Source: SG8-30 sp963695085
Lineage (GTDB): Bacteria; Pseudomonadota; Gammaproteobacteria; Steroidobacterales; Steroidobacteraceae
Direction: 5' to 3'
Assembly (NCBI GenBank): GCA_963695085.1
Contig: CAVOFV010000008.1
Coordinates: 62,001-126,000 of the forward strand
DNA: 64,000 nucleotides
Shown here: positions 16,185 through 24,637 of the stretch, piece after piece
Numbering within the stretch: position 1 is the first letter of the stretch
Layout: every line of letters starts with the position of its first letter
Notes under the pieces: model-generated
Database searches by the model: none
Seen by the model: only the letters and a program-made list of their open reading frames with translations
What the model was told of the DNA's origin: nothing
Position numbers and translations under genes: made by a program

Positions 16185-17984
16185 ATGCCCTGTTTTCATA
16201 CGTCCCCGGCGCTGGCCGCCGCCTTGTTCTGCCTGCCCCTCGCGGCCGGCGCCAGCGGCATGGAACCGGTGCTCGTCACGGCGACACGCACAGCCGTACC
16301 GGCCGCCGAGTTGTCCGCCTCGGTCGAGGTGATCACGCGCGAGGAGCTCGAGCGGTTGCCCGCCGCCGACGTTGCCGACGTGTTGCGCCTGCGGGCCGGC
16401 GTCGACATCGCGCGCGCCGGCGGACCCGGCCAGCAGACCTCCGTGTTCCTGCGCGGCACCGAGTCGAATCACGTGCTCGTGCTGGTCGACGGCATGCGCA
16501 TCAACCCGGGCACCATCGGCACGGCGGCCGTGCAGAACATCGCACCGGGAATGATCGAGCGCATCGAGGTGGTCAAGGGCCCGCGCTCGACCCTGTACGG
16601 CTCCGATGCGATCGGCGGCGTCATCAACGTCATCACGCGGCACGGCGCGGCCGTGGCACCCCGGGTCGAGCTCGGCGTCGGCAGTTTCGACACGCAGACC
16701 GCCAGCCTGTCGGCTGGCGTGTCGGGCGCGCGCGGCGAGGCATCGCTGGCGGGCTTCCTGATCGACAGCGCAGGGTTCCCGACCCGCCGCGGCGACGCCA
16801 CCGACCGCGGCTACCGCAACCTGTCCGTGAACGCCGCGGCGGCCACGACGCTGGGAGCGGTCGAGCTCGGCCTGCGCGCCTGGCACGCGAGCGGCACGTC
16901 CGAGTATTCGGATTTCTTCGTCACCCCGGTGGACCAGGATTTTGAGAATTCCACCGTCTCGTTGCAGGTCGGCGCCGAACCGGTGGACGGCTGGCGCACG
17001 CGCGCGGTCCTCGGCCACGCCGTCGACGCCATCCTGCAGAACCAGTCGCCGGACCGGTTGCGGACGCGCCGCTGGCAGCTCGACTGGCAGAACGACCTGT
17101 CGGTCGGCGACCACCATGCGCTGACCGCGGGCATCCTGCTGCAGCGCGAGCAGGCGGAATCCGAGTCCTACGGACTGGGATTCGACGACGCCACCGGCAT
17201 GCGGCTGGCCTACCTGCAGGACCAGATCACGGCCGGCCCGCACCGCCTGCTGCTGGCCGGCGGCTTCACGGATCACGACAGCTTCGGCGGCCACGTCACC
17301 TGGAACGCCGAGTACGCGTTTCAGGCGGGGCCGGACACCTCGCTGTGGCTGGCCGCGGGCAGCGCTTTTCGCGCCCCCGATGCCACCGACCGCTTTGGTT
17401 TCGGCGGCAATCCCGGGCTCGCGCCGGAATCCTCGCGCAGCGCGGAACTGGGCCTCCGGCACCGCGCCGGCCAGCGCCACCGTTTTTCGCTGGTCGCGTT
17501 CCGGACCGAGATCGATGACCTGATCCAGTACGTGGTGACCGATTTTGCGAGCTTCGCCGGCGAAAACCGCAATGTCGACCGGGCCCGCATCGACGGCGTC
17601 GAACTGGCCTGGCGCTACGCCGGCGGTCCGTGGCAAGCGCGCACCGCGCTCACCTTGCAGGACCCGCGCGACCTGCAGACCGGCGCGCGACTGCTGCGGC
17701 GCGCCAGCGAGAGCCTGACCGTGTCGCTGGCGCGCAGCTTCGGCCCGCACCTGCTGGCGCTCGACGTGCTGGCCGCCGGCGACCGCCGCGACCACGGCTT
17801 TCCGTCGCCGGCCGTGCTCGACGGGTACGTCGTCGCCAGCCTGTCGGCGCGGATCGCCATTGCCGAGCGCTGGACGGTGACCGCGCGCCTCGAGAACCTG
17901 CTCGACGAGCAGTACGAACTGGCGCAGGGTTACAACACCATGGACCGCAGCGCCTTCGTCGCGCTGCGCCATGACTTCCGCTGA
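16185..17984 (+). CDS. btuB: TonB-dependent vitamin B12 receptor
   Basis: Outer-membrane beta-barrel that imports cobalamin using TonB energy, 599 residues (614 in Escherichia coli). It has a signal peptide ending near GASG, a TonB box EPVLVTATRT, the plug domain (LRLRAGVDIARAGGPGQ, FLRGTESNHVLVLVDGMR, VKGPRSTLYGSDAIGG), and a barrel ending with the aromatic residue of RHDFR. The start at 16185 follows GGGAGGAT. The riboswitch in the leader fixes the B12 assignment. The PduO-type adenosyltransferase follows by 11 bases. Confidence 0.94.
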   Translation: MPCFHTSPALAAALFCLPLAAGASGMEPVLVTATRTAVPAAELSASVEVITREELERLPAADVADVLRLRAGVDIARAGGPGQQTSVFLRGTESNHVLVLVDGMRINPGTIGTAAVQNIAPGMIERIEVVKGPRSTLYGSDAIGGVINVITRHGAAVAPRVELGVGSFDTQTASLSAGVSGARGEASLAGFLIDSAGFPTRRGDATDRGYRNLSVNAAAATTLGAVELGLRAWHASGTSEYSDFFVTPVDQDFENSTVSLQVGAEPVDGWRTRAVLGHAVDAILQNQSPDRLRTRRWQLDWQNDLSVGDHHALTAGILLQREQAESESYGLGFDDATGMRLAYLQDQITAGPHRLLLAGGFTDHDSFGGHVTWNAEYAFQAGPDTSLWLAAGSAFRAPDATDRFGFGGNPGLAPESSRSAELGLRHRAGQRHRFSLVAFRTEIDDLIQYVVTDFASFAGENRNVDRARIDGVELAWRYAGGPWQARTALTLQDPRDLQTGARLLRRASESLTVSLARSFGPHLLALDVLAAGDRRDHGFPSPAVLDGYVVASLSARIAIAERWTVTARLENLLDEQYELAQGYNTMDRSAFVALRHDFR

Positions 17985-17995
17985 GGAGACGCGCA

Positions 17996-18553
17996 ATGGG
18001 CAAGCGGCTTTCGAAGATCGTCACCCGTACTGGCGATGACGGCAGCACCGGGCTGGGCGACGGCACGCGCGTGCGCAAGGATGCCGTGCGGGTCGAGGCC
18101 TATGGCACCGTCGACGAGTGCAACAGCAGCGTCGGCGTGATCGGCGCCGTGGCGGGCCTGCCGCCCGCCGTGCGGGCGGTGCTGCTGGAAGTGCAGCACG
18201 ACCTGTTCGACCTCGGCGGCGAATTGTGCATTCCCGGCCACCGTGCGATCGACGACGCACACGTCGAGCGGCTCGAGGCTGTCATCGAGGAATTCAACGC
18301 CACGCTGGCGCCGCTCGCCGAGTTCATCCTGCCGGGCGGCGGACCGGCCGCCGCCGCCTGTCACGTGGCGCGCGCCGTGGCGCGCCGCGCCGAGCGGCGC
18401 ACCTGGACGCTGGCGCAAGCGGAGCCGGTTGCGCCGCAAGTGATGCGCTACCTGAACCGGCTGTCGGACCTGCTGTTCGTGCTGGCCCGCGTGCTGGCCC
18501 GGCATGAAACCGGCCAGGAGGTCCTGTGGCGCCGCGACCGCGGCCACGGCTGA
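17996..18553 (+). CDS. PduO-type ATP:cob(I)alamin adenosyltransferase
   Basis: Converts cob(I)alamin to adenosylcobalamin in the cytoplasm, 185 residues. The PduO signature is clear: VTRTGDDGSTGLGDG at the N terminus, the ATP-binding arginine stretch VEAYGTVDECNSSVG, then PGGGPAAAACHVAR and LNRLSDLLFVLAR. It lies 11 bases downstream of btuB, so it is probably under the same riboswitch. The product is the cofactor required by the NrdJ reductase at 53-56 kb. Confidence 0.94.
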   Translation: MGKRLSKIVTRTGDDGSTGLGDGTRVRKDAVRVEAYGTVDECNSSVGVIGAVAGLPPAVRAVLLEVQHDLFDLGGELCIPGHRAIDDAHVERLEAVIEEFNATLAPLAEFILPGGGPAAAACHVARAVARRAERRTWTLAQAEPVAPQVMRYLNRLSDLLFVLARVLARHETGQEVLWRRDRGHG

Positions 18554-18568
18554 GGGCGCCTGCGCCGC

Positions 18569-19414
18569 TCAGTCCTGCGGCTCGCGCAGTGCAGCGCGCG
18601 CGCGGTCCAGCGACTCGCAGATGCGGCGCGCGCCGCCCAGGATGCGCGGCGTCGCACGCGCAATCTCGTCGGACGGAATCCTGAAGACATTGCCGTGGCG
18701 CACCGCCGTGATGCCGCCATAGCGCCGCCACGCGCCGGCCGGGTCCGTGCCGAATCCCGTGTACAGGATCGCCTGCGGGTCGCGGGCAATGACGGCTTCC
18801 AGGCCGACCGCCGGGGCCAGGCCCGGCAGTCCTTCGAATGCGTTTTCCCCGCCGCACAGCGTCACGATCTCGCTGATCAGGTGCCGGCCGGTCACCGTGA
18901 ACAGCGGCTGGTCGTCCACCTGGATGAACACGCGGAGTGCGGACCGGCCCCGATAGTCGGCTCGCAGCCGCTGCAGGCCGGCGCGGAATTCCGCGGCCGC
19001 GCGGCCGGCCGGGGCCTGCGTTCCGGCCAGGCCACCAAGCGTCTCGAGGGCGGTGGCCACGTCGTCGAGCGAACCGACCTGCAGCACCACCACCCGCGCG
19101 CCGAGCCTGCGCAGCCAGGCGATGGCCGCCGTCGGGGTGCCGGACTCCCAGGCCACCACGAGATCCGGCTGCAGGGCGAGGATGCGTTCGTAGTCGAAGC
19201 GGAACGCGTCGCCGATCCGCGGCACGCTGCGCGCGGCTGCCGGATGGTCGCTCCAGGCACTGGCGCCGACCACGCGCCCGCCGGCGCCGGCCTCGAACAG
19301 CAGTTCCGTGACGTTCGGTGCGAGGCTGACGATGCGGCGCGCGCCCTCGGCGGCGGCCGGTCCGGCGGCGCATGCCAGCCATGCGCCGAGCAGGACTGCG
19401 AAGCCCGCCCTCAC
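18569..19414 (-). CDS. btuF: Periplasmic cobalamin-binding protein BtuF
   Basis: Substrate-binding protein of a B12 ABC importer, 281 residues from a GTG at 19414 that overlaps the ampE stop (GTGA). A signal peptide (VLLGAWLACAAGPAAA) leads into RRIVSLAPNVTELLFEAG and VVGASAWSDHPAAA, hallmarks of BtuF and related helical-backbone binders, with VGSLDDV in the middle. The btuC and btuD genes are not in the window. It converges with the riboswitch-controlled btuB-PduO operon, which supports cobalamin over iron chelates as ligand. Confidence 0.85.
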   Translation of the reverse strand: MRAGFAVLLGAWLACAAGPAAAEGARRIVSLAPNVTELLFEAGAGGRVVGASAWSDHPAAARSVPRIGDAFRFDYERILALQPDLVVAWESGTPTAAIAWLRRLGARVVVLQVGSLDDVATALETLGGLAGTQAPAGRAAAEFRAGLQRLRADYRGRSALRVFIQVDDQPLFTVTGRHLISEIVTLCGGENAFEGLPGLAPAVGLEAVIARDPQAILYTGFGTDPAGAWRRYGGITAVRHGNVFRIPSDEIARATPRILGGARRICESLDRARAALREPQD

Positions 19415-20295
19415 GCAATCAGCGCCGACAGCGACAGCAGCGCGATGACCGCGAGCCAGAAGAACAGCGCATGCCGGGCCAGCCGCAGGGCCGCGCCGGC
19501 GGGGCCCGCCGGTCTCGTGTCGGTGCGGCCGGCCGCGGCGCGGCCGACGTGCACCAGCAGCTGGTCGTTGCGCTCCAGCATGCGCTCCGGCAGCGCCATG
19601 TACATTTCGCGCCAGCTGCGGCGCGCGTCCTCGAAGCTGCCCGCCAGCGCATAACCGAGCGCCAGCAGCCGCGCCGGCAGCCAGGCCAGCACGAAATGCA
19701 GGCGTTCGGCGCACTCGCCGCCCGTCGCGCCGGGCGCCGACTGCGCGATCGCGGCCCGCCGCATCAGGTCGCTGAGCCGGAACAACCAGGCCGCCGCCGG
19801 GCCGAGACCGGTGGGGCCGAGCACGACGAACCAGAACAGCACGCCGAAAACCCGGTTGTTGGCCTGCACGAAGATGGCGTCCTCGACGGCGGCGGCGCGC
19901 ATGTCACGGCGCTGCGCTGCATCGTGCTCCATGATCGCCGCGGCGGCCCGCCGCGCCCCGTCGACGTCGCCGCTGTTCTCGCGGCTGATGTAGTCCCGCA
20001 CCTCCACGCCCAGGTCGCGCGGTCCCAGCGAAAAGACCAGCACCAGCGACGCAAAGCCCAGCCATGCGAGGCCCGGGTTGTCGCGCGCCAGCAGCACCGC
20101 GATCGCCGCCACGGGCACGGCCGGCAGCAGCGTTGCCAGTGCACAGGTCACGATCGCGAACGGCCGCGGCTGTCGCGCGGCCAGCGCGATGGTGCCGCGC
20201 GCGTAGGACTGCAGCCAGCGCGCCTCGCGCAGGTGCAGCAGGCGCGCGGCGAGCCGCTCGATCACCAGCGCCAGCAGCAATGCAATCAGGGTCAT
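19411..20295 (-). CDS. ampE: AmpE-like inner-membrane protein (CbiB/CobD superfamily)
   Basis: Membrane protein of 294 residues (284 in Escherichia coli AmpE). It begins MTLIALLLALVIERL, has hydrophobic helices around residues 1-20, 45-95, 145-170 and 265-290, and the conserved core segments REMYM, VEDAIFVQANNRVFGVLFWF and LHFVLAWLPARLLALGYALAG. It overlaps ampD by ATGA and btuF by GTGA, so all three are translationally coupled. AmpE is a putative sensor associated with AmpD in cell-wall recycling; its reaction is unknown. The relation to CbiB and the btuF neighbour could hint at a cobalamin link, but the sequence is AmpE-like. Confidence 0.85.
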   Translation of the reverse strand: MTLIALLLALVIERLAARLLHLREARWLQSYARGTIALAARQPRPFAIVTCALATLLPAVPVAAIAVLLARDNPGLAWLGFASLVLVFSLGPRDLGVEVRDYISRENSGDVDGARRAAAAIMEHDAAQRRDMRAAAVEDAIFVQANNRVFGVLFWFVVLGPTGLGPAAAWLFRLSDLMRRAAIAQSAPGATGGECAERLHFVLAWLPARLLALGYALAGSFEDARRSWREMYMALPERMLERNDQLLVHVGRAAAGRTDTRPAGPAGAALRLARHALFFWLAVIALLSLSALIA

Positions 20296-20909
20296 GACCC
20301 ACTCTCCGCGCGCGGCCCATGCCGCGCGTTCTGGACCAGCGTCCGCAGCCGCGGCCAGTCGAACGCCGGGCCGGGGTCGGTCTTGCGCCCCGGCGCAATG
20401 TCCGCGTGGCCGGTCAGCGCATCCGGCGCCAATCCAGGGTAGGCGTCCGCCAGCCCGGCCACCAGCCTGGCCAGCACCGCGTACTGTACGTCCTCGTAGG
20501 GCACCGTGTCGGCGCCCTCGAGCTCGATGCCGATCGAAAAATCGTTGCAGCCGCCGCGGCCGCACCACGTGGACTCGCCGGCGTGCCAGGCGCGCCTGCC
20601 GGTCGGCACGAACTGCACGACCGTCCCGTCGCGGCGCACCAGCGCATGCGCGGAGACGCGCGCATCCTGCAGCGTCGCGAAGTACGGATGCACGGAGGGC
20701 GGCAGGCTGTTGGTGAACAGTTGCTCGATCCACGGCCCGCCAAACCCGCCCGGCGGCAGGCTGATGCCGTGCACGACGATCAATTCCGGCGCACAGCCCG
20801 CGGGACGGTCGTCGCAATTCGGCGAGGGGACGAACCTGGCGCCCGCGATCAGCCCCGTCGCGGGATCCACCGTGAGGGCGCCTGCTGGGGACGGCTGGAC
20901 GGGTCGCAT
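20292..20909 (-). CDS. ampD: 1,6-anhydro-N-acetylmuramyl-L-alanine amidase AmpD
   Basis: Cytoplasmic zinc amidase that recycles murein fragments and thereby keeps AmpC-type beta-lactamase induction low. 205 residues, no signal peptide, as expected for AmpD rather than AmiD. Zinc-site motifs are LIVVHGISLPPG (histidine) and LTGHADIAPGRKTDPGPAFDW (histidine and aspartate). The middle has RRAWHAGESTW and NDFSIGIELEG, both typical. The start MRPVQPSPAG at 20909 fits. First gene of ampD-ampE-btuF and divergent from bioA. Confidence 0.94.
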   Translation of the reverse strand: MRPVQPSPAGALTVDPATGLIAGARFVPSPNCDDRPAGCAPELIVVHGISLPPGGFGGPWIEQLFTNSLPPSVHPYFATLQDARVSAHALVRRDGTVVQFVPTGRRAWHAGESTWCGRGGCNDFSIGIELEGADTVPYEDVQYAVLARLVAGLADAYPGLAPDALTGHADIAPGRKTDPGPAFDWPRLRTLVQNARHGPRAESGS

Positions 20910-20956
20910 GGGCGCCAGCTTAGCCTTTCGGGACCTGCGCCGGGCGGCCGGTCGGC

Positions 20957-20962
20957 TAGAAT
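20957..20962 (+). promoter_or_regulatory. -10 element of bioA
   Basis: TAGAAT, 25 bases before the bioA ATG, in the 78-base divergent gap shared with ampD. No convincing -35 and no BirA palindrome were seen. Confidence 0.4.
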
Positions 20963-20987
20963 CGCTGCGAAGTCCCCGAGGCCCCAC

Positions 20988-22346
20988 ATGAACCGCGACT
21001 TGAGCAACGCATCCGTGGCCCGGCGCGACCTCGCGGTCGTGTGGCATCCCTGCACACAGATGAAGGACCACGAGCGGCTGCCGCTGGTGCCGATCGCGCG
21101 CGGCGCGGGCGCCTGGCTGTACGACTTCGACGGCCGCCGCTACCTCGACGCCATCAGCTCGTGGTGGGTCAACCTGTTCGGCCACGCCAACCCGCACATC
21201 AATGCGGCGCTCGGCGCGCAACTCGGGCGGCTCGAGCACGTGCTGCTGGCGGGCTTCACCCACGAACCGGTCGTCGAGCTGTCGGAACGGCTGGTGCGGC
21301 TGTTGCCGGACGGGCTGACGCGCTGCTTCTATTCCGACAACGGCTCGTCGGCCGTCGAGATCGCGCTCAAGATGAGCTTCCACTACTGGCTCAACCATGG
21401 CCAGCCCGGCAAGCGGCGCTTCGTCGCGCTCGCCAATGGCTATCACGGCGAGACCCTCGGCGCGCTCGCCGTCGGCGACGTCGGGCTGTACAAGAGCGTG
21501 TACCGGCCGCTGTTGATGGACGTCATCACGGTGCCGTCGCCGGACTGCCTCGGCCATGCGCCGGGCGCCGGGTGGGAGGCCCATTCGCGCGCCATGTTCG
21601 CGCACATGGAACGTACGCTGGCCGGGCATGCCGGCGAGATCGCCGCCGTCATCGTCGAACCGCTGGTGCAGTGCGCCGGCGGCATGCGCATGTACCACCC
21701 GGTATACCTGCGGCTGCTGCGCGAGGCCTGCGACCGGCACGGCGTGCACCTGATCGCCGACGAGATCGCGGTCGGCTTCGGCCGCACCGGCACCCTGTTC
21801 GCGTGCGAACAGGCCGGCATCCGCCCGGACTTCATGTGCCTGTCGAAGGGGCTGACGGGCGGCTACCTGCCGCTGTCGGCGGTGGTCACGACCGACGACG
21901 TGTACCGCGCGTTCTATGACGATTACACGACGCTGCGCGCGTTCCTGCACTCGCACAGCTACACCGGCAACGCGCTGGCGTGCACCGCAGCCCTGGCGAC
22001 CCTCGAGCTGTTCGCCAGCGAACCAGTCCTCGAGCGCAACCGGCAGCTGGCCGCCTGCATGCGCGACACGGCCGCCACGCTCGCCGGCCACCCGCATGTG
22101 GCGGAAGTGCGCCAGACCGGCATGATCCTGGCGATCGAGCTCGTCAAGGACCGCAGCAGCGGCGAGCCCTTTCCATGGCAGGAACGCCGCGGACTGCGCC
22201 TGCACGAGTTCGCCCTCGCCAACGAGGTGCTGCTGCGCCCGCTGGGCAACGTCGTCTACTGGATGCCGCCCTATGTCGTCGACGAGGAGCAGATCGCGCT
22301 GCTCGGCGACGTCACCCGGCGCGCCATCGACGCCGCATGCGCCTGA
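20988..22346 (+). CDS. bioA: Adenosylmethionine-8-amino-7-oxononanoate aminotransferase
   Basis: PLP enzyme of biotin synthesis that makes 7,8-diaminopelargonate with SAM as amino donor. 452 residues. BioA-specific motifs include the N-terminal VVWHPCTQMKDHE, SSWWVNLFGHANP, NGYHGETLGALAVGD, and the Schiff-base lysine in CLSKGLTGGYLPLSAV (about residue 287). HSYTGNALAC and VYWMPPYV are near the end. The other bio genes are not in the window. rsmE overlaps its 3' end by ten bases. Confidence 0.95.
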   Translation: MNRDLSNASVARRDLAVVWHPCTQMKDHERLPLVPIARGAGAWLYDFDGRRYLDAISSWWVNLFGHANPHINAALGAQLGRLEHVLLAGFTHEPVVELSERLVRLLPDGLTRCFYSDNGSSAVEIALKMSFHYWLNHGQPGKRRFVALANGYHGETLGALAVGDVGLYKSVYRPLLMDVITVPSPDCLGHAPGAGWEAHSRAMFAHMERTLAGHAGEIAAVIVEPLVQCAGGMRMYHPVYLRLLREACDRHGVHLIADEIAVGFGRTGTLFACEQAGIRPDFMCLSKGLTGGYLPLSAVVTTDDVYRAFYDDYTTLRAFLHSHSYTGNALACTAALATLELFASEPVLERNRQLAACMRDTAATLAGHPHVAEVRQTGMILAIELVKDRSSGEPFPWQERRGLRLHEFALANEVLLRPLGNVVYWMPPYVVDEEQIALLGDVTRRAIDAACA

Positions 22347-23074
22347 ACCGCCTCTACACGCCCATGCCGCTGCAGCCCGGCGCCACGGCCAGCCTCGCCG
22401 GCCAGGCGGCCGGCCACGCCACGCGCGTGCTGCGGCTGCGCGCCGGCGATTTCCTGACGCTGTTCAACGGCGACGGCTGGGATTATCCCGGCACGATCAC
22501 CAGCAGCGGCGGGGCGCGGGTCGAGGTCGCGCTGCTGGATCGCGTGGCGGCGGCACCCGAATCGCCGCTGGCGATCACGCTGGTGCAGGGCGTCTCGCGC
22601 GGCGAACGCATGGATTTCGTGATGCAGAAGGGCACCGAGCTGGGCGTGACACGCTTCGTGCCGGTGCTGACGGAACGCAGCGTGGTCAGGCTCGACGTGC
22701 AGCAGGCCGCGCGCAGGGCGGTCCACTGGCAGTCGGTGGTGGTCGGCGCCTGCGAGCAGTGCGGGCGGGCGCGCCTGCCGCAGGTCGAAGCGCCGCGGAC
22801 TCTCGATGACTGGCTGGCCGGCCGCGCGCAGAGCGGCCTGCGCAGGCTGCTGCTCGCACCCGATGCCGCAGCACCGCTCGCCGGCCTGTCGCCGGCGGGC
22901 GAAGCGATCGAACTGCTGGTCGGACCGGAGGGAGGACTCGCCGACGCGGAGCGCGCAGCCGCCATGGCGGCCGGTTACGAACCCCGCTCGCTGGGTCCGC
23001 GCATTCTCAGGACCGAAACCGCCGCGCTGGCGGCGATCGTGGCGCTGCAGGCGGCACTCGGCGACCTGCGCTGA
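22337..23074 (+). CDS. rsmE: 16S rRNA m3U1498 methyltransferase
   Basis: SPOUT-class methyltransferase that modifies U1498 of 16S rRNA, 245 residues. N-terminal PUA-like domain (HATRVLRLRAGDFLTLFNGDG), then the knot domain with VQGVSRGERMDFVMQKGTELGV, GACEQCGRARLP, the SAM-binding GPEGGLADAE and the C-terminal SLGPRILRTETA. The start lies inside bioA (overlap of ten bases), so translation is probably coupled. The rsmE-gshB adjacency known elsewhere is broken here. Confidence 0.95.
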   Translation: MRLNRLYTPMPLQPGATASLAGQAAGHATRVLRLRAGDFLTLFNGDGWDYPGTITSSGGARVEVALLDRVAAAPESPLAITLVQGVSRGERMDFVMQKGTELGVTRFVPVLTERSVVRLDVQQAARRAVHWQSVVVGACEQCGRARLPQVEAPRTLDDWLAGRAQSGLRRLLLAPDAAAPLAGLSPAGEAIELLVGPEGGLADAERAAAMAAGYEPRSLGPRILRTETAALAAIVALQAALGDLR

Positions 23075-23161
23075 CGGTACGCGCCGGTGGCGGCGCGCGC
23101 GTCCGTTGTTTACCATTGCGTCACCGCCATCCGATTCCACGACCAGGGGCAACCAGCACTC

Positions 23162-24625
23162 GTGTCACCGACCCTGACTTCCGCCCGCGTGCGGCCCGCG
23201 CCGTTCGACTGCCGCACCAGGCTGCTGCTCGACCCCTATCTGTGCGTGGGCCCGGGATCGGAAGTCCATTCGGACAGCCTCTTCCAGATCGCGCAGCGCT
23301 GCGCACGGCTCGGCATCACGCTGTGCGTGGAACGCGATGCGTGGCAGGAGGCCACCTGCGATCCCGACGTGCGCCGCAGGAAGGTGGACCTGTCGCGATT
23401 CGAGCCGCTCGTGAAGCTCGATCCGCTGGGCATGCCGAGCGAGCGCGACGCGGCAACGCGCTTCGTGCCGGCCCGCAGCGAGATCGACGTCGCGGACCTC
23501 AAGCTGCTGGGCGCGCTGCACGCGCGCGTCGCCGACCACCTGCTGGCGCTGGACGGCCGGCTGCACTGGCTGGCCGCGCGCGCCGGGCTCTCCGCCCGTG
23601 TGCTGACGCCCGCCGATGCGCTGCGCTGGCTGGCGACGCTCGATGGCTCGGCCCCGCCGCTGGTGCTCGTCGAACTCGATCCGCGCGAGGCGCTGGCGTC
23701 GGATCAACTGTCGGCGCTGATCCAGCGTGAATGCGAGCCCTACGACCCCTACCTGCGCGGCCGGCTCGAGCTGGCGCACGCACGCACACTGGTCGTCATG
23801 TGCGAGTCAGAGCCCGTGGCCTTCGGCGTGCTGCGCACAGCCGACGATGGCGGCAGGCTGGAACTGGTAGCGCTGGCGGCCGGCGAACGGTCGCGCGGCA
23901 TGCAGGTGCTCGAGTTGATCGTCGCCGCCGCGCTGGGCATCGCGCGCACGCGCAACGTGGCGCTCGAGGTGCTGTTGCCGCCGCATGACGAACTGGCCGC
24001 GCTGCTGCTCGAACAGCTAGGCTTCACGCGTGCCGAGGGCGACCCGCACGGCCGCTGCCGCCTGGGGCACGAGGCCGGCGCATGGGTGCCGGACCTCGGC
24101 GACGGCGCAACGGCCTGGTGGCTGCCGCTGGATGCCGAGACGCACGACCGGCTGCTGCCGGAACTCGCCGGCGCCGCGCAGGCGCACCTGTTCGCGGTGC
24201 GCGACGACGCGGCGCCGAGGACCCTCGCCAGCGCGCCGCGCAAGCAGCTGCTGCTGCCGGCGGTCGGGCGGCTGCCCGCCGCCGGCGACCTGCTGCTGTT
24301 CTATCACGGCCGCGCGCCGCGCCGGCCGGCAGCCTCGTGCCTGACCGCGGTCGCGCGCGTCGACCGGCTCGCCGAATGCCCGACCGTCGGCGACGTGCTG
24401 GCGCTCAACGCCGCGCGACCAGGCTACACGCTGGCCGATCTGCACGCGCAACTGGCAGGCGGCCCGCTGGCCGTGCTGGACCTCACGATGGTGGGCCGGC
24501 TGGAGCGGCTGCTGCCGCTGGCCCAGCTCAAGGACAAGGGCGTGCTGACCAGCGCACCGCGCGGGCCGCGCCCGCTCGAGGCCGAGGCCTGGGCCAGGCT
24601 GGCGGGCAGTCTCGCGCTCGGCTGA
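23162..24625 (+). CDS. PIN - GNAT - ASCH/PUA-like three-domain fusion protein
   Basis: An unusual protein of about 487 residues. Residues 15-160 look like a PIN nuclease: acidic start LLLDPYLCV, helix with EVHSDSLFQIA, then SEIDVADLKLLGAL and LLALDGRLHWLAARAG followed by VLTPADALRWL, a typical PIN ending. Residues about 175-300 are GNAT-like (SEPVAFGVLR, LELVALAAGERSRGMQVLEL, LLLEQLGFTRAEG). Residues about 335-487 resemble an ASCH or PUA-like RNA-binding beta-barrel (FAVRDD, GDLLLFYH, TAVARVDRL). I chose GTG 23162; an ATG at 23087 would add 25 unlike residues. It lies 87 bases after rsmE and is convergent with chpC. No partner antitoxin gene is next to it. Function inferred only: an RNA-directed enzyme, perhaps a tRNA nuclease or acetyltransferase. 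Confidence 0.7.
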   Translation: MSPTLTSARVRPAPFDCRTRLLLDPYLCVGPGSEVHSDSLFQIAQRCARLGITLCVERDAWQEATCDPDVRRRKVDLSRFEPLVKLDPLGMPSERDAATRFVPARSEIDVADLKLLGALHARVADHLLALDGRLHWLAARAGLSARVLTPADALRWLATLDGSAPPLVLVELDPREALASDQLSALIQRECEPYDPYLRGRLELAHARTLVVMCESEPVAFGVLRTADDGGRLELVALAAGERSRGMQVLELIVAAALGIARTRNVALEVLLPPHDELAALLLEQLGFTRAEGDPHGRCRLGHEAGAWVPDLGDGATAWWLPLDAETHDRLLPELAGAAQAHLFAVRDDAAPRTLASAPRKQLLLPAVGRLPAAGDLLLFYHGRAPRRPAASCLTAVARVDRLAECPTVGDVLALNAARPGYTLADLHAQLAGGPLAVLDLTMVGRLERLLPLAQLKDKGVLTSAPRGPRPLEAEAWARLAGSLALG

Positions 24626-24637
24626 GCAGCGCCCGCC

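Noticed and set aside
15759..17996. N-terminal extension making hisN a protein of about 1000 residues
   Set aside because: The extension is antisense to btuB and the riboswitch and has shadow-frame composition; the family length starts at 15758.
23075..24637. Toxin-antitoxin pair around the PIN-domain protein
   Set aside because: No small antitoxin-like ORF precedes or follows it; the gaps are 87 bases (to rsmE) and 12 bases (to chpC).
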